From positions 124,001 through 188,000 of the forward strand of contig NZ_CP048422.1 of the NCBI RefSeq assembly GCF_010450875.1: a stretch of 64,000 bases of DNA. Reading direction: 5' to 3'. The notes under the pieces are model-generated. The model was not told the origin of the DNA. It saw only the letters and a list, made by a program, of their open reading frames with translations, and did not search any database. Shown piece by piece: positions 26,898 through 35,740 of the stretch (its first letter is position 1; each line of letters begins with the position of its first letter). The DNA is from Sphingomonas insulae (GTDB taxonomy: Bacteria > Pseudomonadota > Alphaproteobacteria > Sphingomonadales > Sphingomonadaceae). The translations under genes were made by a program, and so were the position numbers.

Positions 26898-27689
26898 TCA
26901 GTGCAGGTTGACGGCGTCGTTCAGATAGACGCTCGTCAGCAGCGCAAAAACATAGGCCTGGATCGCGGCGACCAGCAGCTCGAGCAGCGTGATGCCGATC
27001 ATCAGCAGGAAGCTGGGCAGCGATACGAGCAAGCCATAACCGATGCCGAGGTTCAGGCCGCTGATCACGAACGCCGCCAGCACCTTCAGCAGGATATGTC
27101 CCGCGGTCATGGCGACGAACAGTCGCAGGCCCAGCGAGAAGGGGCGGACAAGGAAGCTCATCAGCTCGACGACGAAGATCAGCGGGATCATCAGCTTCGG
27201 CGTGCCGTGCGGCACGAACAGCGCGAAGAAATGGAAGCCGTGCTTGCCGAAGCCGACGATCAACACGATCGCGAAGCTGATGATCGCCAGCACGCCGGTG
27301 ACGGTCAGGTGGCTGGTGATCGTGAACGGATGCCAGCCCGGTACGACGCCGACCGGGGTCAGGCCCCAGATATTGGCGAACAGGATGAACATGAACAGCG
27401 AGAAGACGTAGGGGACGAAGCGCTTGCCCTGCGGCCCGATGTTCGACGTCAGCATGTTGGAGACGAAGCCGGTGAAACCCTCGACCGCGGCCTGCCAGCG
27501 GCCGGGCACCAGCTCACGCTTCATCCCGCCCAGCATGAACAGCCACAGGCTGGCGAGCGTGATGACCATCCACAACGCGGAGTTGGTGAACGAGATGTCG
27601 TATCCCGCGACGACCCAATGCCGACCGAACAGGGGTTCGATCAGGAACTGGTGCATCGGATCGATCTTGCTGCCCGATTCTGCCGCCAT
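26898..27689 (-). CDS. atpB: F0F1 ATP synthase subunit a
   Basis: About 263 residues with five or six membrane helices. PMHQFLIEPLFG opens the protein. LRPFSLGLRLFVAMTAGHI-type sequence (here VRPFSLGLRLFVAMTAGHIL) holds the essential stator Arg, and LELLVAAIQAYVFALLTSVY is the last helix that faces the c ring. I took ATG 27689 (GGAG close upstream); an in-frame GTG at 27704 would add five residues. It follows atpI by 51 bases. Confidence 0.94.
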   Translation of the reverse strand: MAAESGSKIDPMHQFLIEPLFGRHWVVAGYDISFTNSALWMVITLASLWLFMLGGMKRELVPGRWQAAVEGFTGFVSNMLTSNIGPQGKRFVPYVFSLFMFILFANIWGLTPVGVVPGWHPFTITSHLTVTGVLAIISFAIVLIVGFGKHGFHFFALFVPHGTPKLMIPLIFVVELMSFLVRPFSLGLRLFVAMTAGHILLKVLAAFVISGLNLGIGYGLLVSLPSFLLMIGITLLELLVAAIQAYVFALLTSVYLNDAVNLH

Positions 27690-27740
27690 CTGCTCCACCG
27701 CCACTGGGGCTTACGCTCCCTAATACGACAAACGCCCGGG

Positions 27741-28061
27741 TTACTCCGGGCGTTCGCCTGCAATCCGAATGATCTGCCTGAACGCGACGGCGATTCCGAG
27801 GAACAGCATCACGATCAGCGCCCATGGGGTCGTGCCCAACCAGTGGTCGATACACCAGCCGATCAGCGCACTGCCGACGAGGCTTCCGATCAGGGCGGCG
27901 AGCACGCGATTGCCGAGCGAGTATCCCGCATCGGCCGTCGGCGCCCCCTGCCCCGTCCGCAACGCTTCCTGATGCCGGGCTTCCTTCAGCCGCTCATCGA
28001 GCGCGGAAAGCCGCGGATCGTCCGCGCTGGTGAAGTCTCGTCCGGTATCCTCGTCCGCCAC
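27741..28061 (-). CDS. atpI: AtpI/AtpZ-family ATP synthase assembly protein
   Basis: 106 residues. The N-terminal third is acidic and soluble. Then come two membrane helices (VLAALIGSLVGSALIGWCID and WALIVMLFLGIAVAFR), the pattern of AtpZ/AtpI proteins that precede F0 genes and help c-ring assembly or carry divalent ions. GTG 28061 has GAGGGA 6 bases upstream. It is the first gene of the F0 operon. Sequence does not distinguish AtpI from AtpZ well at this length. Confidence 0.85.
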   Translation of the reverse strand: MADEDTGRDFTSADDPRLSALDERLKEARHQEALRTGQGAPTADAGYSLGNRVLAALIGSLVGSALIGWCIDHWLGTTPWALIVMLFLGIAVAFRQIIRIAGERPE

Positions 28062-28184
28062 GCGCCATCCCTCGCCTAATCATTCAGCCGGGGGAGAAAA
28101 CGCATAGGGCGAGCGATCCCGCCAAGGCGTGGTCCGTTTAGGTGGGGGGTGCCGGGGTGTCAACCGGGCAGAGTCGCATACCAC

Positions 28185-28211
28185 CCACCTCCTCCCGGAA
28201 CGGGAAGGTGG
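28185..28211. terminator. Hairpin between ydbL and the F0 operon
   Basis: CCACCT at 28185-28190 pairs with AGGTGG at 28206-28211, and the inner CCCG/CGGG pair closes a GAA loop at 28198-28200. It lies downstream of the minus-strand ydbH-ynbE-ydbL genes and upstream of atpI. There is no T-run, so it may be a folded intergenic repeat or a Rho-assisted terminator rather than an intrinsic one. Confidence 0.4.
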
Positions 28212-28294
28212 CGTCGTGCTGCAATGCCGGTGGGGCGGCCCGGTCGCCTTTCAGTTTGCGGCTGCGACAAGCCGTCCCCCAACCTAGGGTGACC

Positions 28295-28666
28295 TTATTT
28301 GCACCGACCGTCGAGTTCGGGGGTGCCGGTGTTTTCCTTCCACTGGCCCGACGGCGTCTTGTACATCTCACCCTGTCCGACCTTCGCGACCAGGTTGCAT
28401 CCGCTGGTGAAGGCGAACTGTTCGACCGTCGACCCGCTCGCCTGCGCGCTGGCGGTATAGGCGGCCTTGCGCTTGATGTTGATGTCGCGGACCAGCGCCT
28501 GCACCGGCGCACCGCCGCTCACCACGCCCAGGTAGCCGTCGGGCTGCTCGCCGACCTGCTTTGCCTCGCGCGCGGCGGCATAAGCGGGATCGCGCTGCGC
28601 CACCGCCGCTGCCGACAGGCCCGCGATCGCCATCGCACCGGCCACCATCCAACGATTCGTCTTCAT
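28295..28666 (-). CDS. ydbL: YdbL-family periplasmic protein (DUF1318)
   Basis: 123 residues with a signal peptide ([19 protein letters not shown]). Core motifs are AAREAKQVGEQPDGYLGVV, LVRDINIKRKAAYTA and SGQWKENTG, as in YdbL. In Escherichia coli ydbL follows ydbH and ynbE and is thought to modulate their assembly into an envelope bridge for phospholipid transport. ATG 28666 starts one base after the ynbE stop (TGATATG), so translation is coupled. Two Cys residues, in SGCNL and at GRCK, may form a disulfide. Confidence 0.9.
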   Translation of the reverse strand: MKTNRWMVAGAMAIAGLSAAAVAQRDPAYAAAREAKQVGEQPDGYLGVVSGGAPVQALVRDINIKRKAAYTASAQASGSTVEQFAFTSGCNLVAKVGQGEMYKTPSGQWKENTGTPELDGRCK

Positions 28667-28667
28667 A

Positions 28668-28898
28668 TCAAAAGATCCCACCCGGATTCTGCTGGATCAG
28701 CGTCTTCGCCTCTCCATCCAGACGATACACCACTTCCTGCGTGACGCTGATGTTCAAATTGATCTCGATCGGCTTGTCCGGAGCCGAGACGTTGATGCAC
28801 CCGCCCAACGCCGTCGTTGCCGCACCGATCATGACCATTGCCATCATCCGTCCCGAGATCGTGATTCGTCCCGACATCTTCAATCCTGTTTCGTTCAT
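28668..28898 (-). CDS. ynbE: YnbE-family outer-membrane lipoprotein
   Basis: 76 residues. A signal peptide ends in a lipobox (TTALGGC). The short mature part has PIEINLNISVTQEVVYRL and ends NPGGIF, the hallmark YnbE tail. YnbE is an outer-membrane lipoprotein that pairs by beta-strand addition with the C-terminus of YdbH to complete a lipid-conducting bridge. ATG 28898 overlaps the ydbH stop (ATGA), and the stop lies one base before ydbL. The start could instead be a later Met, but the N-terminus is otherwise long. Confidence 0.88.
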   Translation of the reverse strand: MNETGLKMSGRITISGRMMAMVMIGAATTALGGCINVSAPDKPIEINLNISVTQEVVYRLDGEAKTLIQQNPGGIF

Positions 28899-31800
28899 GG
28901 CACGGTTCCGCTTGCGGGAGGCTGAATGGCCGGCGCCGCCGGCTGGCGGGTCGGTTGACCGGCCTGTTTCTGCCGGTCGAGCAGCGCCGGCAGGTTGCGC
29001 TGGATCAGGCGGCTGGGGTCGTAGAAGGACTGGGCCGAATCGAGCAGTCCGCGGAATGGCGCCTTGATGCGGATGTTGAACACGAACGGCAGCTTCTGCA
29101 GCCGGTGGACGATGAAGTTGCTCTTCGCCCCCGCGCCCTGCGATACGCCGGCGAAGCGCACTTCGGTGATCATCTCGCCCGCCAGGGGTCCGTTCATGCC
29201 GATCGTCAGGTTGCGATAGCGCAGCGACCGCAGCGCCTGGAACGCGATGTTGCCCCACAGCCCTAGGTCCTTCTGCGTCAGGTCGCCGACATAGGCCAGG
29301 CTGCCGCCGCCTTGACGCACCGCCAGATGCCCGTTTTCGATCCGCCCGCCCTGGATGTCGAAGATCATCGGCAGCTCGCCATCGAAGATGCCGCTGGCGT
29401 CGAGGTTCTTGAAGTCGAACTGGCCCAGGAACTGGTCGGCCTTCACACCGTCCAGCCGAAACGTCATCCGCCGCGCGCCCGCTTCGGTGAAATCAAGCGT
29501 CGTCGGCAACAGCGTCATCGTGCCGCCGGCAAACGGCCAGAGCCCGCTGTCGACCTGCACGCGCTGATCGGCGAGCAACTGGTAGGTGATCGTGCCGTCG
29601 CTCACGGCTATGCCGGGATTGACGGTCTTGATGGTCGCGACCTGTGCGGGCGCGCTCTCGAGGGCCAGCAGGTCGGTGAAGCGCACGCTCGTCGTGATGC
29701 CGCTCACCGGACCGAAGGCCGCGGCGAGCGCGGTATCCTTCGTCGCGAACCGGCCGGTCGAGGTGACGCCCTGCGCATCCCAGGCAATGTGCCCCTCCCC
29801 CGCAACGCTGCCGCGCACGTCGGCGACGACGCCGTAGGTCAACCGGGTCAGCAGGTCGGGCTGGAACCGTTCGGTGAAGGCGATGCCCGGCACCGCGATG
29901 TCGGCATGGCCGCCGCCCGACGACAGCCGGTGATCGATCGTCACGTCGGCCACCCTGACATCGAGCGTCGGCTCGACGAGCGTTCCCCGTGTCGCGATGA
30001 TCCCGTCGGCGAGGCGGAACGTGACATCCCGCACTGCGAGCGTCTTGAATCGCGGATCGGGTGCGGCATCGTCCACCGTCATCGCTGCGGTCAGCGCGAC
30101 GACGCCATCGCGCAACGACCAGTCGCCCGCCGCCGCACCCAGCAACAGCGGCACGTTGGCGATCTGGCCCGATCCGCCGGAGAAGCTGCCGGCCACGCCG
30201 TCGGCCGCGATCCGCCCGTCGAGGTGATCGAGGTCGATCCGCGTCATCCGGTCCGGGCTGCCCAGGCGAGCGGCGACGCCGTCCAGCATGAACCCCCGGT
30301 CGCCCAGGCGCAGTTGCGCCCCGCTTGCCGCCAGCGTCAACGGTGTCTGCCCCAGCCGCCCGGATAGCCGGGTCGCAGCCAGCCGCACGCCGCCACCCAC
30401 CTGCCCATCGGTGATCGTCAGGATCGCGCCCGATGTGGGACAGATGGTAGTACGCGCCGGGTCGAGCGCCAGCCCGGACACGGTGAGCCGTCGGAATGCC
30501 ACCGGGGTACAACCGGGATTGGCGACCAGCACATTACGTCCGTTCCAGCGCAGATCGAGTGGCACCCGCAGATCGTCGACACGACCGTCCCCCAGCGGCC
30601 CGGACAAAGACGCGGTTGCGACGATTCGCGTCGTGCCGCCCGGCGCAATCGAAAACAACACCGGCGTCAACGCCAATCCCGCCGTCCCGGCCATATAAGG
30701 TGCGATCACCGCCCGGCCGCGGATCGATGCGCCAGCGCGCGACTGGGCGAGGTCCAGCGAGACCTCGGGCAGGCCGCCGCCCGACAGCGATGCGTGCGTA
30801 TCGATCCGGACCCGCACATTGGGCCAAGCGAGCGTCATGCCGCTGCCGCCGCCACTGCGGAAACGCGCGCCGCTGGCCGCGGCCATATCGGCTCGCGCCA
30901 CCCGCACGCGGCCTTCGCCTGCAGCCATCCGCATGGCCAATGCCGCCTCTCCGCCGAACCTGCGGGCAGCCAGCCCCGCCGCACGCGTGGCCGCCGCGAT
31001 CAACGGTCCGACGGGTGTGCCGTGGCCGACACCGTTCCGCTGCAATGTGGCCAGGAGCCGGGGGGCAACGCCGGCACCATCGACGCGGACGGTGCCCGAA
31101 AAAAGCTGTTCGGCCCCGATCCGGTAACGACCACGCGCGCGGAGCATGTCTGCGCGACCTGCCGCGGCCATGGCGGACGATGCAGCCAGATCGACCGTGC
31201 CGTCCGTCGCCCTCGCATCGCCTTCGAAATCGATGGCGCCGCGCGCACCGGCGATGCTGATGCCTCCGCTGCTGACCGCGCCCGTGGCGACCCGCGCGGA
31301 TCCGCACCAGCCGGTGAAGGCCGGCGTCATCCGCGCGTCGAGATCGCCCGCGAAGCGGGCGACCGCCGTCGCGGCACATCCGGCCCGGTCCGCTCGCACC
31401 GGTCCGACGACATGCGGCGCACGGTCGGCGATCGAGATGCGCAGCGCCGCCTGCACACCAGTGGCCGCGCAGGTGCCGTAGGCCAGCCGATCGCTAACCA
31501 GTGCCAGCGTCCCCGCAAAGCCGTCGTCGAGCCGGCCTGCCCCCGCCATTTTCAGTCCGACCACGCCATAAGGCGTATCCAGCCGCATCCGCGCATCGGC
31601 GACATCGACGTGCAGCACTGGCAGTGCGAACGCCTTGCCCGTTGGCGGTCCCATCAGCTTGTCGAGTTCGCCGAGGACCAGCCGTCCGTCGACCAATCGC
31701 CCTCGCAATCGCACATGCCCGGCGCGTACACCAATGACGCTCGCGCCGTTCAGCCCGACCCGCGTTTGCGCTTCGAGCCAATCCGCCACCATATCGGGCG

Positions 31801-32104
31801 CGCGGGGATCACCGATCACGACGTTGGTCAGCCGTTGCCGTCCGAGCCCCAGAGCGCTGACGTCATAGCGCGCGCTTACGCCCCGCTTGCGCAATTCGCC
31901 GTCGATGACCCGCGTCGCGATCGGCTTGCGCGCGACCCACACGCCGATCAGCGCGACCAACAGCACCAGGGCGATGCCCAGCACGACGCGGCCACCCCGA
32001 CCCAGTCGGGGCAGGCGGGCACGGGGCAGGCGCGCACGAGCCAGCCGAGAACCGCGCGGGGCGGCAGGAGGCGTATCGCTCGACTGGTCAACGCCCTCGG
32101 CCAT
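28895..32104 (-). CDS. ydbH: YdbH-family AsmA-like intermembrane lipid-transport protein
   Basis: About 1069 residues. One membrane anchor lies near residues 40-60 (VVLGIALVLLVALIGVWV), followed by a very long beta-rich region of repeats typical of AsmA-like bridges. The C-terminal YdbH signature includes FLGQFDFKNLDASGIFDG, LAYVGDLTQKDLGLWGN and ALRSLRYRNLTIGMNG. It spans the periplasm from the inner membrane towards YnbE and TamB-type proteins are functional analogues. The start is uncertain between ATG 32104 and 32152; the first leaves 73 bases to divergent radC. The protein is Arg/Pro-rich before the anchor. Confidence 0.88.
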   Translation of the reverse strand: MAEGVDQSSDTPPAAPRGSRLARARLPRARLPRLGRGGRVVLGIALVLLVALIGVWVARKPIATRVIDGELRKRGVSARYDVSALGLGRQRLTNVVIGDPRAPDMVADWLEAQTRVGLNGASVIGVRAGHVRLRGRLVDGRLVLGELDKLMGPPTGKAFALPVLHVDVADARMRLDTPYGVVGLKMAGAGRLDDGFAGTLALVSDRLAYGTCAATGVQAALRISIADRAPHVVGPVRADRAGCAATAVARFAGDLDARMTPAFTGWCGSARVATGAVSSGGISIAGARGAIDFEGDARATDGTVDLAASSAMAAAGRADMLRARGRYRIGAEQLFSGTVRVDGAGVAPRLLATLQRNGVGHGTPVGPLIAAATRAAGLAARRFGGEAALAMRMAAGEGRVRVARADMAAASGARFRSGGGSGMTLAWPNVRVRIDTHASLSGGGLPEVSLDLAQSRAGASIRGRAVIAPYMAGTAGLALTPVLFSIAPGGTTRIVATASLSGPLGDGRVDDLRVPLDLRWNGRNVLVANPGCTPVAFRRLTVSGLALDPARTTICPTSGAILTITDGQVGGGVRLAATRLSGRLGQTPLTLAASGAQLRLGDRGFMLDGVAARLGSPDRMTRIDLDHLDGRIAADGVAGSFSGGSGQIANVPLLLGAAAGDWSLRDGVVALTAAMTVDDAAPDPRFKTLAVRDVTFRLADGIIATRGTLVEPTLDVRVADVTIDHRLSSGGGHADIAVPGIAFTERFQPDLLTRLTYGVVADVRGSVAGEGHIAWDAQGVTSTGRFATKDTALAAAFGPVSGITTSVRFTDLLALESAPAQVATIKTVNPGIAVSDGTITYQLLADQRVQVDSGLWPFAGGTMTLLPTTLDFTEAGARRMTFRLDGVKADQFLGQFDFKNLDASGIFDGELPMIFDIQGGRIENGHLAVRQGGGSLAYVGDLTQKDLGLWGNIAFQALRSLRYRNLTIGMNGPLAGEMITEVRFAGVSQGAGAKSNFIVHRLQKLPFVFNIRIKAPFRGLLDSAQSFYDPSRLIQRNLPALLDRQKQAGQPTRQPAAPAIQPPASGTVP

Positions 32105-32177
32105 CGATGCCACATAGCCGGAGGCGACGCGTCGGCGCAATTGCGCCCGCATTGGACGCGCCCTAGGCTTGGCGGCG

Positions 32178-32894
32178 ATGCCGCCCCTGCCGCTCTTGCC
32201 CGACGAACCTGCCGTCACCCCGCCCGATGACGCCGCCGGCCATCGCGAGCGGCTGCGCGGCCGCCTGCTGGCCGGCGGCGGTGATGCGTTGCTCGATCAC
32301 GAACTGATCGAATATCTGCTGACCCTGACCCTCCCCCGGATCGACACCAAGCCGATCGCCAAGGCATTGCTGCGGGAATTCGGCGGCATCGGCGGGCTGC
32401 TGACGGCGGATGCCGCCGCGCTGACCCGCGTGAAAGGGATCAGCGACCGGTCCGCCGCCGCCATCAAGATCGCGCATGCGATCACGATCCGGATGCTGAA
32501 GGCGGAAGTGGCCGAGCGACCGGTATTGGCGAACTGGCAGGCGCTGCTCGACTATCTGCGGGCCGACATGGCGCATCACGCGATCGAACGGTTCCGCGTC
32601 CTTCACCTCAACACGCGAAACATGCTGATCCGCGACGAGGTGATGAGCGAAGGTTCGATCGACCAGGCCGCCGTCCATGTCCGCGAGGTGATCCGGCGCG
32701 CGATCGATCTCGGCTCGGCGGCGATCATCCTCGTGCACAACCATCCGTCCGGTGACCCGTCACCGAGCCGCGCCGATATCGCGATCACGAGGACGATCGC
32801 CGATGCCGGCGCCGCCATGGGGATCGTGGTGCACGACCATATCATCATGGGCATCAACGGCCATGTCAGCCTAAAGGCGCAGGGGCTGATCTGA
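32178..32894 (+). CDS. radC: RadC-family protein (JAB/MPN domain)
   Basis: 238 residues. The N-terminal HhH-like part (LLDHELIEYLLTLTLPRIDT, then LTRVKGISDRSAAAIKIA) leads to the JAB domain with LHLNTRNMLIRDEV, and metal-binding HNHPSGDPSPSRAD. These residues are complete, so it is probably an active metallo-hydrolase or nuclease, although RadC function remains unclear and an early DNA-repair role was withdrawn. ATG 32178 was used; TTG 32169 is in frame upstream. It is divergent from ydbH and is followed by a hairpin terminator. Confidence 0.9.
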   Translation: MPPLPLLPDEPAVTPPDDAAGHRERLRGRLLAGGGDALLDHELIEYLLTLTLPRIDTKPIAKALLREFGGIGGLLTADAAALTRVKGISDRSAAAIKIAHAITIRMLKAEVAERPVLANWQALLDYLRADMAHHAIERFRVLHLNTRNMLIRDEVMSEGSIDQAAVHVREVIRRAIDLGSAAIILVHNHPSGDPSPSRADIAITRTIADAGAAMGIVVHDHIIMGINGHVSLKAQGLI

Positions 32895-32917
32895 GCGGCG
32901 GACCTGCGCCAAGCAAA

Positions 32918-32943
32918 GGGCCGCCGGATTGCTCCGACGGCCC
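32918..32943. terminator. Bidirectional intrinsic terminator between radC and the EF-hand gene
   Basis: GGGCCGCCGGA (32918-32928) and TCCGACGGCCC (32933-32943) pair over 11 bases with one mismatch and a TTGC loop. On the minus strand the stem is followed by TTTGCTT, which suits the EF-hand gene. On the plus strand it closes radC with little T-run. It lies between the two stops of a convergent pair. Confidence 0.75.
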
Positions 32944-32965
32944 ATGCCTGCCTAGTGGCCGGGGA

Positions 32966-33442
32966 TCAGGACTGGCCTTTGCTAAGGAAGCCGACCAGTT
33001 CCGGCTGAGTCACCGACCGGTTCTTGTCCGTGTCGGCCTGTGCGAACGCCGCGTTTACCCACGCCTTTGTCTCTGCGCTGGTGGCACTCGCCTTGGGATC
33101 GCTTGCCTGTTTCAGCTTCACCATCCAACTGGCGAATTCGGCCTTTTCCAGCTTGCCGTCCTTGTTGGCGTCATAGGTCGGAAATTCGGTCTCGACGACC
33201 GATGCGACCTGTCCACCGGTGGCCTCCGGTTCCGCGGCGGCACTCTGCGTCGTGCCGTCGGCGGGTGTCGCCTGCGCCGAATCCATCGGCGTCGCCGGCG
33301 ATGCCTGCGGATCGGCGACCGGCGTACCATCCGGCACCGCCGCCGGAGCAGTCGCCGCCTGCGGCGCAGTATTGGTTTGGGTCTGCGCCAGAGCCGGTGC
33401 AGCGATCGTCATCACTCCGGCGAGAAGAGCATATTTCAGCAT
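32966..33442 (-). CDS. Secreted EF-hand calcium-binding protein
   Basis: 158 residues. A signal peptide (MLKYALLAGVMTIAAPALAQ) is followed by about 60 residues of Ala/Pro/Thr/Gln-rich linker. Two EF-hand loops are visible: DANKDGKLEKAE at 91-102, with a full set of ligands, and DTDKNRSVTQPE at 137-148, also usable. The spacing suggests one paired EF module in the periplasm. GGGAGA lies 6 bases before ATG 33442. It is divergent from purB. The partner it regulates is unknown. Confidence 0.85.
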   Translation of the reverse strand: MLKYALLAGVMTIAAPALAQTQTNTAPQAATAPAAVPDGTPVADPQASPATPMDSAQATPADGTTQSAAAEPEATGGQVASVVETEFPTYDANKDGKLEKAEFASWMVKLKQASDPKASATSAETKAWVNAAFAQADTDKNRSVTQPELVGFLSKGQS

Positions 33443-33656
33443 TGCTTGTCTCCCATCGTTCTTCATGAACCTTGCAGCGAAGGATTATGCCGTTCGCTGC
33501 GCTTACTTGAGATGGGGAATGCTTTCCTCATTGCAACGGTTCCGGCCCGCCGGGTTTGTCGGTGGACGCCCGCGCTGCTACGTCGCCCGCAGAAAACCGC
33601 GAGTCGTGCCGAAACGGCCACGACGACCCGTGCGCCCATCAGGACGAAGGAACATC

Positions 33657-34967
33657 ATGGTCCCCCGCTATTCCCGCCCCGAGATGACCGCGATCTGGAC
33701 ACCGGAGAACCGCTTCCGCATCTGGTTCGAGATCGAGGCACATGCCACCGACGCGCTCGCTGAGCTGGGTGTGGTGCCGAAAGAGGCGGCGCAGGCGCTG
33801 TGGGCGTGGTGGAACACCAACCCGGCGATCGACGTACCGGCGATCGACGCGATCGAAGCGGTGACCAAACACGACGTCATCGCCTTCCTGACCTGGGTTG
33901 CGGACCATGTCGGCGACCAGGCACGCTTCATGCACCAGGGTATGACCTCATCCGACGTGCTCGACACGGCGCTGGCGGTGCAGCTGGCGCAGGCGTCTGA
34001 CATCCTCCTCGCCGATCTGGACAGGTTGCTCGAGGTGCTCAAGGCGAGAGCGATCGAACACAAGATGACGCCGACGATCGGGCGTAGCCACGGCATCCAT
34101 GCCGAACCGGTGACGTTCGGACTGAAGCTGGCGCAGGCCTATGCCGAGTTCGACCGTTGCAAGACGCGGCTGATCGCTGCGCGTGCCGACATCGCCACCT
34201 GCGCGATCAGCGGTGCGGTCGGCACCTTTGCCAATATCGACCCGTCCGTCGAGGAACGCGTCGCCGCCAAGCTCGGCCTGTCGGTCGAGCCTGTGTCGAC
34301 GCAGGTCATTCCGCGCGACCGGCATGCGATGTTCTTTGCGACGCTGGGCGTCATCGCCAGTTCGATCGAGCGGCTGGCGACCGAGGTCCGTCACCTGCAG
34401 CGTACCGAAGTGCTGGAGGCCGAGGAGTATTTCTCGCCCGGCCAGAAGGGTTCGTCGGCGATGCCGCACAAGCGCAACCCGGTGCTGACCGAGAACCTGA
34501 CCGGCCTTGCCCGCATGGTGCGCGGCTATGTCACGCCCGCCCTAGAGAATGTCGCGTTGTGGCATGAGCGCGACATTTCGCACTCGTCGGTCGAGCGCTA
34601 CATCGGGCCGGATGCGACGATCACCCTCGACTTCGCGCTGGCGCGGCTGACCGGGGTGATCGACAAGCTGCTCGTCTACCCGGAGCGGATGGACAAGAAC
34701 CTCAACAAGATGGGCGGCCTCGTCCATTCGCAACGCGTGCTGCTCGCGCTGACGCAGGCAGGGGTAAGCCGCGAGGATTCGTACCGGCTGGTTCAGCGCA
34801 ACGCGATGAAGGTGTGGGAGTCGGACGGCCAGCTATCGCTGCTCGACCTGCTGAAGGGCGATGCCGAGGTGACCGCCGCGCTGTCGCCCCAGCAGCTCGA
34901 GGAGAAGTTCGACCTCGGCTATCACCTGAAGCACGTCGACACGATCTTCGCCCGGGTATTCGGCTGA
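33657..34967 (+). CDS. purB: Adenylosuccinate lyase
   Basis: 436 residues. It starts MVPRYSRPEMTAIWTPENRF and contains THDVIAFL-type sequence (here VTKHDVIAFLTW), MTSSDVLDTALAVQL, GRSHGIHAEP and the signature loop GSSAMPHKRNP with the catalytic Ser region. PurB acts twice in purine synthesis, releasing fumarate from SAICAR and from adenylosuccinate, as a cytosolic tetramer. AAGGA lies 6 bases before ATG 33657. It ends at a strong terminator and converges on a thioredoxin-like gene. Confidence 0.97.
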   Translation: MVPRYSRPEMTAIWTPENRFRIWFEIEAHATDALAELGVVPKEAAQALWAWWNTNPAIDVPAIDAIEAVTKHDVIAFLTWVADHVGDQARFMHQGMTSSDVLDTALAVQLAQASDILLADLDRLLEVLKARAIEHKMTPTIGRSHGIHAEPVTFGLKLAQAYAEFDRCKTRLIAARADIATCAISGAVGTFANIDPSVEERVAAKLGLSVEPVSTQVIPRDRHAMFFATLGVIASSIERLATEVRHLQRTEVLEAEEYFSPGQKGSSAMPHKRNPVLTENLTGLARMVRGYVTPALENVALWHERDISHSSVERYIGPDATITLDFALARLTGVIDKLLVYPERMDKNLNKMGGLVHSQRVLLALTQAGVSREDSYRLVQRNAMKVWESDGQLSLLDLLKGDAEVTAALSPQQLEEKFDLGYHLKHVDTIFARVFG

Positions 34968-34972
34968 CAGAG

Positions 34973-34999
34973 ATCCTCCCCGGCACGGGGAGGATTTCC
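34973..34999. terminator. Intrinsic terminator after purB
   Basis: ATCCTCCCCG (34973-34982) and CGGGGAGGAT (34986-34995) form a perfect 10-bp stem with a GCA loop, followed by TTTCCCC on the plus strand. It begins 6 bases after the purB stop and also lies just beyond the end of the minus-strand thioredoxin gene. Confidence 0.8.
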
Positions 35000-35001
35000 C
35001 C

Positions 35002-35517
35002 TTACGCCCATTGCGCCAGCCAGTCGGCCAGCCCCTGCGGCGTCAGGCTGCGCGCATCCGCCAATGCCGTCTCGCGACCGGCGTTGACCACCCTGTCCGT
35101 CTTGGGATCGACGATCAGCAGCGCGGGCACGCCCGCCAGCCGTCCCTTGATCCCGTAGCGCGCCGGGACGTCGAGGTTCTTGTCGAAGCGGCCGATGTCC
35201 ACCGTCACCACCTCGTAATGGCGGGCCATGAAGCCGCGCATCGCCGGCAGTTCCATCACCCCGGCAAGCAGGCGGCAATCGAGACACCAATTGCCGCCCA
35301 TGTCGATCAGCAGCTTCCGATGCCCCTTCAGCGCCCGCGCCTTCGCTGCCGCAACCGCGGACCTCGCATCGGCGGCCGCGTCATAGGGCAGCGGCAAGGG
35401 CTGCGGCAGCTGGTTGAGCGTCGCGATCGGCACGCGGGGCGCCGCGACGGGCGCCGCAGCGAGCGGCAGCGTGGGCACGGCGACCAGCGCGGCGGCGAGC
35501 AGCAGGGAACGGGGCAT
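35002..35517 (-). CDS. Secreted thioredoxin-like protein with CLDC active site
   Basis: 171 residues with a signal peptide (MPRSLLLAAALVAVPTLPLA). The thioredoxin-fold core holds GGNWCLDCRLLAGVM with Cys78 and Cys81, VTVDIGRFDKNLDV and the cis-Pro segment GVPALLIVD. WCLDC is close to the DsbD C-terminal and thiol-disulfide interchange type (WC-x-x-C), so it probably reduces disulfides in the periplasm. ATG 35517 has GGAG 6 bases upstream. No DsbD membrane partner is visible nearby. Confidence 0.85.
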   Translation of the reverse strand: MPRSLLLAAALVAVPTLPLAAAPVAAPRVPIATLNQLPQPLPLPYDAAADARSAVAAAKARALKGHRKLLIDMGGNWCLDCRLLAGVMELPAMRGFMARHYEVVTVDIGRFDKNLDVPARYGIKGRLAGVPALLIVDPKTDRVVNAGRETALADARSLTPQGLADWLAQWA

Positions 35518-35629
35518 GTGGATCTCCGGCATGAACAAGACGGATCAGACCAAGTCCCGGCCACGATGGCAAGCGCGCGTTGCTTTCGCCCCAGCTAGCG
35601 GGGCTTCACGCGCAGCACTCTCATGCCAA

Positions 35630-35740
35630 TGTTACAGTTGCGTGAAACGCATGTGCGATTGCATGTAATAATATTGCGCAAAGGAGCAATAATTTACATA
35701 TCGCGCTTGCCGGATATTCCTCCGGCAACGGAGACCTTCC
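35630..35740 (+). promoter_or_regulatory. AT-rich leader with dyads in front of the micropeptide gene
   Basis: This stretch is far poorer in G+C than the rest of the window. It has an inverted repeat TGCGT-GAA-ACGCA at 35639-35651, a repeated GCATGT, and the palindrome TTGCGCAA at 35674-35681. TAATAATAT at about 35665-35673 may be a -10 element. An AAGGAG ribosome-site-like run at 35681-35686 has no start codon at a normal distance. Together these suggest a regulated promoter or a structured leader. Confidence 0.45.
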
